Positions 31,263-42,949 of a DNA stretch of 64,000 bases are shown piece after piece. The DNA is from Limnomonas spitsbergensis (taxonomy: Eukaryota > Chlorophyta > Chlorophyceae > Chlamydomonadales). A program made the translations under genes and the position numbers. Location of the stretch: contig JAYJMM010000114.1 in assembly GCA_037349105.1 (NCBI GenBank), positions 310,001 through 374,000 on the forward strand, in the 5' to 3' direction. Under the pieces are notes generated by a model, which did not search any database, was not told the DNA's origin, and was given only the letters and a program-made list of their open reading frames with translations. Each line of letters begins with the position of its first letter. Positions within the stretch are counted from its first letter, which is position 1.

Positions 31263-31416
31263 CCTGCTGGCTACTTTGGCCCCCGTGACCCACATGTCTG
31301 CGTCCTTGGCTGCAATGCTGGGGTCGGGGACAAAGGCGCCGTAGCACTTGCGCTGCATGCCGTCGACTGTGTAGCCCACCTGTGCGCGCCACTTGCAACC
31401 CGTTTTCACGATATAC
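31263..31416 (-). CDS. AP2/ERF-like exon
   Basis: Acceptor CCTGTAG, donor AGCAGG|GTTTAG. One leading base plus 51 codons: YIVKTGCKWRAQVGYTVDGM, QRKCYGAFVPDPSIAAKDAD, MWVTGAKVASR. The W.A.V, G.F and AA..AD spacing fits an AP2/ERF DNA-binding fold, in a divergent form. Its first base completes the split Arg codon of the exon at 32140-34501 (AG + G). If it is AP2, the product would be a nuclear transcription factor. Confidence 0.55.
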
Positions 31417-31439
31417 CTACAGGGTGCAGGGCGCGGGGC

Positions 31440-32130
31440 ACAGGGTGTGGGGGGTGAGGGAGTTTAGCCCAACAGACAGAAGGGGTGGCCCTCATCTATA
31501 TGCTGGGTTCTTCTCCTTCTCACACTCCTGCTGCTCTTCCTCCACCGTGCACGGCTTCATCCTTAACCACCTGTTTAGCCCAACAGACAAAAGGGGTGGC
31601 TCTCACCTACAAGCCGTTCTTTTTCTTCGTCTCGCCCTCCAGATGCTCCGTAGCCTTCAAGCCTTCACCCTTAACCCTAAACCGCCTGCCGAGTCCAAGA
31701 GTCACTGGGTGGCTCTCACCTACAAGCCCAGTTTTTCTTCTTGTTTCCCTCCTGCTGCTCCTCATCCTGATAAGGCTTGTCATACTTCTGTCTCCATACA
31801 TGATTCTTAATTCACCTGTCCAGCCCACCATACAATTTAATAAATCTCACCTGTCCAGCCCACCAAACAATTTAATAAATCTCACCTGTCCAGCCCACCA
31901 TACGATTTAGTAAATCTCACCTGTCCAGCCCACCATACAATTTAGTAAATCTCACCTGTCCAGCCCACCATACAATTTAATAAATCTCACCTGTCCAGCC
32001 CACCATACGATTTAGTAAATCTCACCTGTCGGCTGGGATTTTCTTCTTGTCCCCCTCTGGCTGCTCTGCCTCTCCTTTTCCTAACCAGGCTTCACCTTAA
32101 GCCACCTGTTTGGCCCAACAGACACTGGGC
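31440..32130 (-). repeat. Tandem copies of an exon end with its splice donor
   Basis: The last ~25 codons of the exon at 32140 (KPCKEEEEQQEGESEKNPAY, then R) plus the donor GTGAGAGCC recur, diverged, at about 31,485-31,560, 31,600-31,670, 31,710-31,780 and 32,030-32,100 (for example GETKKKNGL, GDKKKIPAD), in a ~110-bp unit. Within it, 31,805-32,030 is a 35-bp sub-array, ~6 copies, each with CTCACCTGTCC (donor on the minus strand). Confidence 0.8.
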
Positions 32131-32139
32131 GGCTCTCAC

Positions 32140-34501
32140 CTATAAGCTGGGTTCTTCTCACTCTCGCCCTCCTGCTGCTCCTCCTCCTCCTTGCACGGCT
32201 TCACCTTCATCGGGCACTTGCTCCCAAAGCCCGCCGGTCCAGGTGATATTCCACGCACGCTGCCCGTGCCCGCCGGCCCAGGCGGTCTTCCACGCTGGCT
32301 GCCCGCGCCCCCCAGGCCAAAATTTCCCCGCTGGCTGCCCGTGCCCGCCAAGTCAGGTGGTATTCCCCACTGGCTGCCCCAGCTCTTCTTCCCGGCACCC
32401 TCCTGCAGCTCCGCCACTTCCCTGCAAATCTTCTTCGTCTGGCGCTCGCAGCCGCTGCCCGCCGGCCCCGACGCCACCGGCTGGCCGCCTGCCCAGCCCA
32501 GCTGGTAGCTGCCAGACACGACTCCCGGTCCGCCACTGGTGAACCTCATCTGGCTGCCTGCCCCCTTCTCTGGGCCTTCTCCGCCACAGGGCCGCTGCGG
32601 CTGCCTGCTGCGCTTCAGCACACTCTTGGCCTCCAAGCAGCCTCCGGCGATCCCGTCCTCCCCTCCCACCGCAGGCTCCTGATGTATCTTGGGCTCCTGA
32701 TGGATCTTGGGCTCCTGATGGATCTTGGGCTCCTGATGGATCTTGGGCTCCTGATGGATCTTGGGCTCCAAACAGCACCCAGTGCCATCAGCTCCACCAG
32801 TCCCAGGCCCAGCTGCCCCCAGCTGCCTGGTCTGCTTCTGAGCGCTCTTTAAATCCTTGCAGCAACCAGCGCCCTCAGCACCATCAGTCCCAGGCCCAGC
32901 TGCCCCCAGCTGGCTACCGGCCGGTCCCAGTGAGCTGCCTCCGCCGTCCAGCGGCTTCACCAGCTGCCTGGTCTGCTTCTGAGCACTCTTTGACGCCTTG
33001 CCGCACCCAGGACCTTCTGCAGCCCCCTCAGCCCCCTCAGCCCCACCAGCCCCACCAGTCGTGGGCCGAGCTGCCCCCAGCTGGCTGCCGGCCGCTCCCA
33101 AAGAGCCGCCGCCGCCGCCGCCGCCACCACCTCCGCCACTACTGCCGCCGCCGCCGCCCAGCGGTTGCAGCAGCTGTCTGTTCTGCTTCGGAGCACTCTT
33201 TGGCTCCTTACCGCACCCAGCACCTTCTACAGCGACGCCTGAAAGCTTACGCATGCTGATAGGGTCCAGGCAGGAGCGGGGGCCGTCAACACCGCCCGCC
33301 ACCACGTTTGGCGTGCTCGTCAGAAAGCTGGGTCCTTGGCTGTTCACTCCTCCAGAAGGCATCCTGTCGCCTGTCAGACAGGCCCTGGCATGGGCCACAC
33401 AGCCAGCGGGCCTCTGCGCGCTGTTGGGCTTAGCACAACTCCTGGGGCTGTGGAACCCACCCGGTGCGGGCCCTGCCCCTCCCAGCTGATAGCCCTTGGG
33501 CTCCGGCGCTCCCAACTGACAGCTGCGGCCCGCGGGCCCCCGCGCTCCCAACTGACAGCTGCGGCCCGCGGGCCCTGCCGCTCCCAACTCCGTGCTCGTC
33601 TGGCAGCTCAAGCCGTCAGCACCGCCAGCTAGGTACCGCTGCACGATCGCTTGCTCCGGGCAGCACCTGGTGGGCCTGTCCGCAGCGCCAGCCGCATGCT
33701 GGTGTGGGCGTTCCGTTCCGTCCGCACCTCCAGGCAGCGGCCTCTGCATGCTCTCTGGCTCCGGGCAGCACCTGGTGGGCCTGTCTGCAGCGTCAGCCGC
33801 ATGCTGGTGTGGGCATTCCGTACCGTCCGCACCCCCAGGCAGCGGCCTCTGCATGCTCTCTGGCTCCGAGCAGCAACAGATGCCGGCATCCGCAGCACCA
33901 GGCAGCGGCGTCGGCTGTCCTGCCCGGTCGCGTCCGGCACCATACCCCCTGCCAGCGGCGTCTTGCATGCTCTTGGACTCCAGGCTGGCCTTAGGGGAGC
34001 AGCCCGGGCCGTCCGCTGCTCTCGCCCAGGACTTCAGGCTGCCATTCGAAAAGCAACCTAGGTCGTGAGCTCCATTAGCTGAGGGGCCCGGGGAGCCAGC
34101 TAGGCAGCATCTGGCTATATCACCACCGCCAGTCAAGCCGTTGGGATCCAAGGCGCCTGCCTGGCAGCATCCAGCGCTGTCAGCACCGCCAGCCGCGGGC
34201 GTCTGCTCCGAAGCCATGGGCTTATTGATATCTGGGTAGCTCCGGGTTCCATCCACACCAACAGCCGGCTTATGCAGGCTTGTTGGACTACATCCGCAAC
34301 TTTCCACACCGCCAGCCGAGGGCTTCTGCATGCTCTTTGGCTTTGTTGCGCCGGTCAGGCAGCGCCCAGTGCCGTCCATGCCGGTAGCCGCGGGCTTCTG
34401 TGAGGCCATGGCCATGGCCGGGGCGGCAAGGGACTCTGGGGGGACTGGGTGGAAGGAGCCCCTGAGGGGACTGCTGCTGTTGTTGACAATGCGGGTTGAA
34501 G
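32140..34501 (-). CDS. Large Cys/Gly/Pro-rich exon upstream of the AP2-like exon
   Basis: 2,362 bp open without a stop. Acceptor CTCTGCAG at the 5' end (34501), donor TATAG|GTGAGAG at the 3' end. In-frame ATGs at 34415 and 34409 could also be the start. Product: repeated Cys-containing modules (CCPEPESMQRPLPGGADGTE), an 18-bp tandem coding EPKIHQ five times (32,68x-32,77x), a poly-Gly block, and an acidic end EEEEQQEGESEKNPAYR. Apart from the AP2-like part in the next exon no domain is recognised. Its phase (1) would also accept the donor at 44014 of the phosphatase gene; see rejected items. Confidence 0.65.
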
Positions 34502-34529
34502 CTGCAGAGGTGCAGAAGTGGGCAGGCAG

Positions 34530-34760
34530 GTGAGCAGGTAGGTCAGGTCAGCAAGCGATCAGGGCAGGAAGCCGCTGTGATTGGGAAAGGTGAGCATTGG
34601 TGAGCAGGCAGGTCAGCAAGCGATCAGGGCAGGAAGCCGCTGTGATTGGAGAAGGTGAGCAGTGGTGAGCAGGTAGGTGAGCAGGCAGGTCAGCAAGCGA
34701 TCAGGGCAGGAAGCCGCTGCGATTGGGGAAGGAGAGCAATGAGGTGAACGCGTGATCAGG
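34530..34760 (+). repeat. ~60-bp tandem repeat upstream of the large exon
   Basis: Three to four copies around CAGCAAGCGATCAGGGCAGG. Confidence 0.85.
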
Positions 34761-34799
34761 GCAGGAAAGTGGGACAGCGGGTCCAGTTTTTGTTTTGTC

Positions 34800-35686
34800 T
34801 TGATCGGCCCTGCAAGTGAAGAGAAATGATATGCGTCATGCATGACTCCATCACCCATCATTCAATAGGTAGTTGTTTGATAAAAGGACAAGAGGGTCAG
34901 CGGGTTCAGGAGGTTGTTGCTACAAATTTGACTCAACATCCCACAGCCTTTTGCGAAAGGCCCAGGCAGAGCGATCCGGGGGGAAACTGCAAACGAAAGA
35001 AACGCAACAACCACCCAAGAACAAACAGAGACACCAGGAGGTAAGCTGGGCGGATGAGTCCTGTAGGGCATGCTTCTTGATGCTCTGCGTGTTGAAGCTG
35101 GTCTGAGGGCAGGGAGGGGTCAGGGTGGGAAAGAGAGTGAGAGAGTATATGCGATGATTCATTACCCCAGAAGCAGCAGGGGTGATGAGGCCGAGGAGGA
35201 GGCTTGTGGATCATACTGCCCAGTATGTAATGAATCCAGGGGAAAGTCAGTGCAGGGAAGCTGTTTAGAGGGCCGTGATAGAGGTCTGCAGGTCCAGGAG
35301 GTGGTTCTGGCTGTGGAAGCTGAAAGAAGAGGAGCAGGGCAGGAAAGTTTGTCGGCCAGTATGGGCGGTATGGCTCATGGGGCCCAGGAGGAGGTTTTGG
35401 TCGCTGGTGGATCTGGCTGCGGAAGCTGTGCGGAGGGCAGGAGGGGAGCAGGGCAGGAAAGCTAGTCGGCCGGTATGGGCAGGTATGGCTTATGGGGCCC
35501 AGGAGGGCGTCCGCTGATGCAGCTAACATATTGAGTGGAAGGCTGGTCAAGGTGCACAGAGGGCAGGAGGGGAGCAAGGGCAGGAACGTGAAACATGAGG
35601 CAATCGGCGTGTTACGAGCTGACCTGGTCCTAGCCTGGCCTGCCCTGGTCATTGGGCATATTTATGGGCCCTGGCCTGGTCAAATG
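34800..35686. other. Possible 5' flank of the AP2-like gene
   Basis: G/A-rich duplicated segments (GGGCCCAGGAGG near 35,380 and 35,495). No promoter element can be defended. Confidence 0.3.
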
Positions 35687-38600
35687 GCAGTAGGGCAGTA
35701 GGGCAGTAGGGCAGTAGGGCAGTAGGGCAGTACGGCAGTAGGGCAGTAGGGCAGTAGGGCAGTAGGGCAGTAGGGCAGTAGGGCAGTAGGGCAGTAAGGC
35801 AGTAGGGCAGTAGGACAGTAGGGCAGTAGGGCAGTAGGGCAGTAGGACAGTAGGGCAGTAGGGCAGTAGGGCAGTAGGGCAGTAGGGCAGTAGGGCAGTA
35901 GGGCAGTAGGGCAGTAGGGCAGTAGGGCAGTAGGGCAGTAGGGCAGTAGGGCAGTAGGGCAGTAGGGCAGTAGGGCAGTAGGGCAGTAGGGCAGTAGGGC
36001 AGTAGGGCAGTAGGGCAGTAGGGCAGTAGGGCAGTAGGGCAGTAGGGCAGTAGGACAGTAGGACAGTAGGACAGTAGGGCAGGTGGGCAGGAGGGCAGGA
36101 GGGCAGGAGGGCAGGAGGGCAGTAGGGCAGTAGGGCAGTAGGGCAGTAGGGCAGTAGGACAGTAGGGCAGTAGGGCAGCAGGGCAGCAGGGCAGCAGGGC
36201 AGTAGGGCAGTAGGGCAGTAGGGCAGTAGGGCAGTAGGGCAGTAGGGCAGTAGGGCAGTAGGACAGTAGGGCAGTAGGGCAGTAGGGCAGTAGGGCAGGA
36301 GGGCAGGAGGGCAGTAGGGCAGTAGGGCAGTAGGGCAGTAGGGCAGTAGGACAGTAGGGCAGTAGGACAGTAGGGCAGGAGGGCAGGAGGGCAGGAGGGC
36401 AGTAGGGCAGTAGGGCAGTAGGGCAGTAGGGCAGTAGGGCAGTAGGGCAGTAGGGCAGTAGGGCAGTAGGGCAGCAGGGCAGCAGGGCAGTAGGGCAGTA
36501 GGACAGTAGGGCAGTAGGGCAGTAAGGCAGTAGGGCAGTAGGGCAGTAGGACAGTAGGACAGTAGGACAGTAGGGCAGGAGGGCAGTAGGGCAGTAGGGC
36601 AGTAGGGCAGTAGGGCAGTAGGGCAGTAGGGCAGTAGGGCAGGAGGGCAGTAGGGCAGGAGGGCAGGAGGGCAGGAGGGCAGGAGGGCAGGAGGGCAGGA
36701 GGGCAGGAGGGCAGGAGGGCAGGAGGGCAGGAGGGCAGGAGGGCAGGAGGGCAGGAGGGTAGGAGGGTAGGAGGGCAGGAGGGCAGGAGGGCAGGAGGGC
36801 AGGAGGGCAGGAGGGCAGGAGGGCAGGAGGGCAGGAGGGCAGGAGGGCAGGAGGGCAGGAGGGCAGGAGGGCAGGAGGGCAGGAGGGCAGGAGGGCAGGA
36901 GGGCAGGAGGGCAGGAGGGTAGGAGGGCAGACGGGCAGAAGAGCAGGAGGGTAGGAGGGCAGGAAGGTAGGAGGGCTGGAGGGTAGGAGGGTAGGAGGGT
37001 AGGAGGGCAGGAGGGTAGGAGGGCAGGAGAGCAGGAGGGCAGGAGGGTAGGGGGGCAGGAGGGCAAGAGGGCAGGAGGGCAGGAGGGTAGGAGGTCAGGA
37101 GAGCAGGAGGGCAGGAGGGCAGGGGGGCAGGAGGGCAGGAGGGCAGGAGGGCAGGAGGGCAGGAGGGCAAGAGGGCAGGAGGGTAGGAGAGCAGGAGGGC
37201 AGGAGAGCAGGAGGGCAGGAGGGCAGGAGAGCAGGAGGGCAGGTGGGTAGGAGAGCAGGGGGGCAGGAGGGCAGGAGGGCAGGAGGGCAGGAGGGCGGGA
37301 GGGCAGGAGGGTAGGAGAACAGGAGGGCAGGAGGGCAGGTGGGTAGGAGGGCAGGAGGGCAGGAGGGCAGGAGGGCAGATGGGCAGGAGGGCAGGAGGGC
37401 AGGAGGGCAGGAGGGCAGGAGGGCAGGAGGGCAGGAGGGCAGGAGGGCAGGAGAGCAGGAGGGCGGGAGGGCAGGAGGGTAGGAGGGCAGGAGGGCAGGA
37501 GGGCAGGAGGGCGGGAGGGCAGGAGGGTAGGAGAGCAGGAGGGCATGACAGCAGGAGGGTAGGAGGGAAGGAAGGCAGGAGGGTAGGAGAGCAGATGGGT
37601 AGGAGGGCAGGACAGTAGGAGGGCAGGAGGGTAGGAGGGCAGATGGGCGGGAGGGCAGGAGGGCAGGAGGGCAGGAGGGCAGGAGGGCAGGAGGGCAGGA
37701 GGGCAGGAGGGCAGGAGGGCAGGAGGGCAGGAGGGCAGGAGGGCAGGAGGGCAGGAGGGCAGGAGGGCAGGAGGGCAGGAGGGCAGGAGGGCAGGAGGGC
37801 AGGAGGGCAGGAGGGCAGGAGGGCAGGAGGGCAGGTGGGTAGGAGGGCAGGAGGGCGGGAGGGCAGGAGGGCGGGAGGGCAGTAGGGTAGAAGAACAGGA
37901 GGGCAGGAGGGCAGGTGGGTAGGAGGGCAGATAAGTAGGAAGTCATGAGGGTAGGAGAGCAGGTGGGCAGGAGGGCTGGAGGGCAGGAGGGCAGGAGGGC
38001 AGGAGGGCAGGTGGGTAGGAGGGCAGGAGAGCAGGCGGACAGGAGGGCAGGAGGGCAGGAGGGTAGGACGGCAGGAGGGCAGGAGGGCAAGACGGTAGGA
38101 GGGTAGGAGGGTAGGAGGGCATGAGAGCAGGAGGGCAGGAGGGTTGGAGGGCAGGAGGGTAGGAGATCAGATGGGTAGGAGGGCAGATGGGTAGGAGGGC
38201 AGGAGGGCAGGAGGGAAGGAGGGAAGATGTGCAGGAGGGCAGGAGGGCAGGAGGTCAGGAGAGCAGGAGGGCAGGAGGGTAGAAGGGCAGGAGGGCAGGA
38301 GGGTAGAAGGGCAGGAGGGCAGGAGGGCAGAGGAGGGCAGGAGGGCAGGACAGTAGGAGGGCAGGAGGGCAGGAGGGTAGGAGAGCAGATGGGTGGGAGG
38401 GCAGATGGGCAGGAGGGCAGGAGGGCGGATGGGTAGAAGGGCAGGAGGGCAGGAGGGCAGGAGGGCAGGAGGGCAGGAGGGCAGGAGAGCAGGAGGGCAG
38501 GAGGGCAGGAGGGCAGGAGGGCAGGAGGGCAGGAGGTTAGTAGGGCAGGAGGTCAGGAGAGCAGGAGGGCATGAGGGTAGAAGGGCAGGAGGGCAGGAGG

Positions 38601-38938
38601 GTAGAAGTGCAGGAGGTCAGGAGGGCAGAGGAGGGCAGGAGGGCAGGAGGGCAGGACGGTAGGAGGGCAGGAGGGCAGGAGGGTAGGAGAGCAGATGGGT
38701 AGGAGGGCAGATGGGCAGGAGGGCAGGAGGGCGGATGGGTAGGAGGGCAGGAGGGCAGGAGGGTAGGAGGGCAGGAGGGCAGGAGGGCAGGAGAGCAGGA
38801 GGGTAGGAGGGTAGGAGGGTAGGAGGGCAGGAGGGTAGGAGGGTAGGAGGGCAGGAGGGCAGGAGGGCAGGAGGGCAGGAGGGCAGGAGGGCAGGAGGGT
38901 AGGAGGGCAGGAGGGCAGGAGAGCAGAAGGGTTGGAGG
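35687..38938 (+). repeat. 3.2-kb decanucleotide minisatellite (GGGCAGTAGG / GGGCAGGAGG)n
   Basis: About 320 copies of a 10-bp unit. The left ~950 bp are mostly the TAGG form with islands of the GAGG form; from ~36,650 on it is nearly all GAGG. Because 10 is not a multiple of 3 but the unit lacks stops in C-rich translation, very long Pro/Leu/Cys frames appear on the minus strand; they are artefacts. The plus strand is strongly G-rich. Confidence 0.98.
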
Positions 38939-38989
38939 ATATTTCGTATTTGAATAATACCCGGAATTCAAGGTGGGCTTGGGTCAAGC

Positions 38990-39290
38990 TGCATCCTAAG
39001 GATCAGCTGTTAACCCTGAACCTTTTCTGTCAAAGTCCAAGGCCTGCTGGGTACCTGGCTGACAGCAGCTTGAAATTTTGAATTTATGCCCGGAGGTTAA
39101 GGTGGGCTGCGTCCAATGGACCAGCCCTGAACCCTGAAACCTAATTTCAAGGTCTGCTGGGTACCTTGCTGACAGCAGCTTAAAAATTTGAATTTTTACC
39201 CAAAATTCAAGTTGGGCTTGGGTTGAGCTGCGACCAGAGGACCAGCCCTTATTTAACCCTGAAACCCTGAAACCTAAGCCCAAGGCCTGC
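38990..39290 (+). repeat. ~110-bp tandem repeat, three copies
   Basis: Each unit has AAGGCCTGCTGGGTACCT-like and GACAGCAGCTT sequence and ends in CCCTGAACCCTGAAA-like runs. Confidence 0.85.
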
Positions 39291-39388
39291 GGACAGGTGC
39301 TGGGGGGGCAAGTGCCTGCTGACGTATGTCTTCTGGAAGTTACAGATAGGTATCAATGTGTCGAAGGCAGGTGTCATCCGTCAAGAAC

Positions 39389-39590
39389 GCAGTGTCAATT
39401 TTTCGTGACTCAGCTACCTGTCAAGCCACAATCCGGCCGTTGGCTGGAGGCCCCATACTATGTGGCAAGCAGTTATGCTGCTGTGGCCACCAGCCGTAGG
39501 CTGGTCCAGGTTTGTTCCAGGCTTTCCGGCCTCGTGCGGCCGCATGGCGGCCTGCCCAAGGTGGACTCCTAGCCGGACAAAATAAACTAG
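39389..39590 (+). repeat. hAT-like MITE with perfect 8-bp target duplication
   Basis: 202 bp, starts GCAGTGTCAATTTTTCGTGA, ends GCCGGACAAAATAAACTAG. Flanked by TCAAGAAC at 39381-39388 and 39591-39598. Second copy that proves hAT-type insertion of the family. Confidence 0.85.
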
Positions 39591-39599
39591 TCAAGAACT

Positions 39600-40130
39600 C
39601 AGGATCCATGACAATGTGCAGTCATGAACCGATGAACCTAGGTAGCCCTGGCTGTGTCGGCCTGCTGGTGGCCTAGTTCGCATGATGGCCTTCATTCCAA
39701 GGCAAAGAAAGAAAGGAAGCTGCGCCCCGTGGGGGCGTGAGAGTTAAGGAAACAGCGCAGCCTGGGCCGAAGCCACATCCGCAGCGCATGATGGCCTTTA
39801 TTCCAATGCAAACATGCAGGCGAGCATCAGGCTGGCAGGCAAGGCAGATAGGGAGTAGGGATTAGGGAGGTGTTGCTTGTCACCTAGCAGGCATGTCAGG
39901 CTGAATTCAAACATGGTAATGACAAGATACCCAGGTTTCCTAGGCAGGCTTCCTAAACAGGTTTCCTAGGCAGAAACAGGATGATGACCTTCAAACGTAA
40001 ATTGGTAGCTGAACAGCTGGCACGTCATGAATGTCTATCATCACATCGGATTATATCGCATCATCGCCGCCCAGGCAGTAGTCTGCAGTAAATCCTTTCG
40101 GCGGTCTTGCTGTAGAGATAGAGAAGGGCC
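39600..40130. other. No gene; short duplications
   Basis: GCGCATGATGGCC and TTCCAA segments occur twice (39,680 and 39,785). Nothing else seen. Confidence 0.35.
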
Positions 40131-40138
40131 ACAACATG

Positions 40139-40570
40139 TCATTTCCAGCAGTCTATGCCTCGCACACGCCCAGCGCCCATCTTGATGTTGATGGGGCAGG
40201 TCTTGCCCATCGCGATCTCTCTACAAGAAACGGGCACGACGCCCTGATCAATCAACTCACTCCGCGTGGACGCTCTTTCCGATGAGCAGCAGGCAAGGCC
40301 GAAAAAAGCGTTTGAAAACCACGGGGGAAGCGATAGCAGCCGGCCACGACGCTCCTCACAGGGTTGCAGGGGTGGGTAACGATAGTGATGGATTTTGTCG
40401 TCTATAATATTGAATGCAGTATCATCTACTTGTTTTGCGCCTCTCTGGGGCTTCCTCCTGGTATATTGCGGTCGTTGACAAAGATCGCTCTGTTTTTCAA
40501 GCGTGAACCAAGGTGTGAACTTCGATGGTGAGGAATCAATCAGCCAGGAATCCAGGATATGGACGCACAC
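40139..40570 (-). CDS. Unrecognised ORF (143 codons)
   Basis: Mixed composition without low complexity (for example DDKIHHYRYPPLQPCEERR, ASTRSELIDQGVVPVSCRE). It overlaps a plus-strand frame at 40503-40889 of equally unclear status. It could be transposon-derived. Confidence 0.2.
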   Translation of the reverse strand: MCVHILDSWLIDSSPSKFTPWFTLEKQSDLCQRPQYTRRKPQRGAKQVDDTAFNIIDDKIHHYRYPPLQPCEERRGRLLSLPPWFSNAFFGLACCSSERASTRSELIDQGVVPVSCREIAMGKTCPINIKMGAGRVRGIDCWK

Positions 40571-41225
40571 ATGCGTGTCGGCGGCAGGCCCACCCCACTA
40601 CGCCTGTCTCCTCCCAAAGGTGGAAGGCACACTGGCAGCTGCATTTACAGCCATCACGTCCCACCAGCTGCCACGGCACCACAATCAAGTAGTTTGTCCC
40701 TTGTCTGCATGCATGGAGCATGAAGACCTGAGCGATTCGGCATGTCCGCCAAGTGCATCCAGCCTCTTGCTTTCACAGGGCTTTTCCCCCCACATGCGCG
40801 TGCATACCGCAGCGGACCTGGAAGGTATGGCAGCTCCCTTCATCAAGCTGACCTTGGTGGACGACAACTCCGAGGGGCGGATGTCATGAGGAACCAGGGA
40901 TCAAACAGAATCCCTGCGCACAACTGTCACTTCTTAAAGAAGTGTTAGGAGCCCTTTACACAGGGTTACATGCTGGAGCTCTGAACTGGCTGGCTGGCAG
41001 TTTATACTCGCGTTAATCCTTAGGTTACTGCACTTACCTTTGATGATTCTTCTCTTGCTGTTGACAGAAGCTTGAAGGGAAGGTACACCCATACGTCGTG
41101 ACACGGGGAGCAGCTGCATGTCATCAGGGACTGGTAACGGCGCAGTCCAGGCCTAGGCACATGCCGCGCTGTTTTCTTAACCCTCACGCGCCTGGGGAGA
41201 GTACTCTTATTTCATTCTTTCAATC

Positions 41226-41408
41226 GGCGACGTGCTTCATGAGTGGATGACTTGGATGGCGGTGCCGGGGAAGTGGGGAATGCCTAGTGCCTGGGAGCCA
41301 GTCAGGATTCAGCCAGTCCAGAGGAGGAACGCCTCCCTCGACCCTGGCAATTACAGGCCCATTGCCATGCCGTCTGTCACGTACGAGCTTGCTCACTGCC
41401 ATTGACTC
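41226..41408 (+). pseudogene. LINE reverse transcriptase fragment
   Basis: The frame reads VLHEWMTWMAVPGKWGMP, then RIQPVQRRNASLDPGNYRPI and AMPSVTYEL before a TGA. The K/R-R...(G)NYRPI....V..EL pattern is the first conserved block of LINE RTs. Only this block is present. Confidence 0.65.
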
Positions 41409-41529
41409 AAGAGGACGGTGCAGCGGTCAGCAACGCTTTGCTGTCAGAAATGTTGGACAAGGGGAGATGGCGAGCATATGGAAGACTTGCTACATGCTTG
41501 CCTCCAAAGCCCTTATGTGAAGAAGAAAT

Positions 41530-42740
41530 AGAGCATCTAGCGCAATGTGGCCTTGCCCTTTCATTTGAATAAAGAAGGTAGTTTGTGGCATGAAAGTACC
41601 GTACCGTACAAAAGTGCTGTACCGTACTTTCAGAGTGCCATCACGCAAAAATAGTGTGTAAGCGATAGGCTGCCCTGACTGAACCTAATTGATATTTGAG
41701 GTGCGCGCTAACAACTAACGCTGGGCAGAAGTAGTAAGGATCGGTTGGAATCAGTTGGCATCAGTCAGAATCGGGCAGTGCAAGGGCTGGTAAAAGAAAT
41801 GTTCCCATGCGGGACTTGTGGTTTTACGAAGTTTTACAGTCCAACGGGGCATCACATTTGATGCATGGGACTTAATAAACAATTATAAAAACCTGCGGGA
41901 CCTGAAATTTTTTGTTTCCCTTGGGGTGCGGTTGGAAAGGCTACTGTATACGAGTGCACGGTAGTATGGTACTATGATTTTGCTTTGAAAATTATCTGCT
42001 GTTTTGAGCATCATATCAATGCTGAACCCCGATTTTAATTCACGCATGCCATGGTTTCGACCTCATGCTGTTCAGTCATTGCCCCAGGGCGCAAGGTTTT
42101 GTGTTCTTTGCTAGTTAACAACTGAACGACTGAACAATTAATCTGGAATACTGCAACACATCATTAAACGCCGGCCGGTAATCAGGAGAAATGCGCCCTG
42201 AGAGAATTACCGCAGGTTCTTGAGGTATTAACCCCCAATTCGTATGGGCCATGTCAAATAGCACCTTAATATCTCATGAAACGTCGTTCTAAATTGCAGC
42301 CATACATATTTTTTGCAAACGGTATTCACTGCTTAAAAACTGGTGATTGCTTTTATAGTCTACTTGTTATGCGATCTTTACTTGTCGAATTGTTTTTCGA
42401 TCCAGATTCCTTTGCATGGCGTGAGTGTGCTGATGTTGTATTGTGCTGGCAATGTTGGTGGTGTGTGCATGCTGTGATTTGCTACCTCTGGGCCCTGTTT
42501 CATAAAGCTCGGCCACGTCGGCAAACATAAAGTCAGTTACGAAAGTCAAGGTAGGAGGCACAAGAGGAAAGAAAGGAAAGAAAGTTTACCTTCCAAACAA
42601 CAAGAACAACAACACATAATGTCCTGCCCCTGAATACCAGCCTCCAAAAAATTCTGAAGTACAAGTGCCACAAAAGCCAGGACGTCCCACACCTGCCTAC
42701 TTATCTTTTTTTAGGCTTTGTCGAGAGTTAGTCTCTAGTG
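41530..42740. other. AT-richer spacer without recognised genes
   Basis: Includes an imperfect inverted repeat of GAAAGTACCGTAC near 41,598-41,632. No coding sequence that I can support. Confidence 0.4.
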
Positions 42741-42898
42741 GAAGTCAGGTGTTGGACTTGGTCTTCCTTGCCTTCCTGGCCTCTCCTTTTGTTCCTTTCC
42801 CCCTCTCTTCCTTTTAGTTCCTTCTTTACTCCCTTCTGAACAGTTGGGCGCCCACGCGGCCGAGCTTTGAGCGGGCCCAAGGTGTAACGTTATTGACC
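42740..42898 (+). mobile_element. LINE 3' tail (TGTAAC family)
   Basis: Pyrimidine-rich run, GGGCGCCCACGCGGCCGAG, GGGCCCAAGG, terminal TGTAACGTTATTGAC. Confidence 0.5.
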
Positions 42899-42949
42899 TG
42901 CCTACGGGCTATCCTAGTGCTTTTCTCGTAGGGATAAAAATGAGAGGAA

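Noticed and set aside
35630..38090. Minus-strand frames of 638, 496 and 331 codons rich in Pro/Leu/Cys
   Set aside because: They are translations of the 10-bp minisatellite in three phases; the same peptide motif appears in all frames and no start or end context is protein-like.
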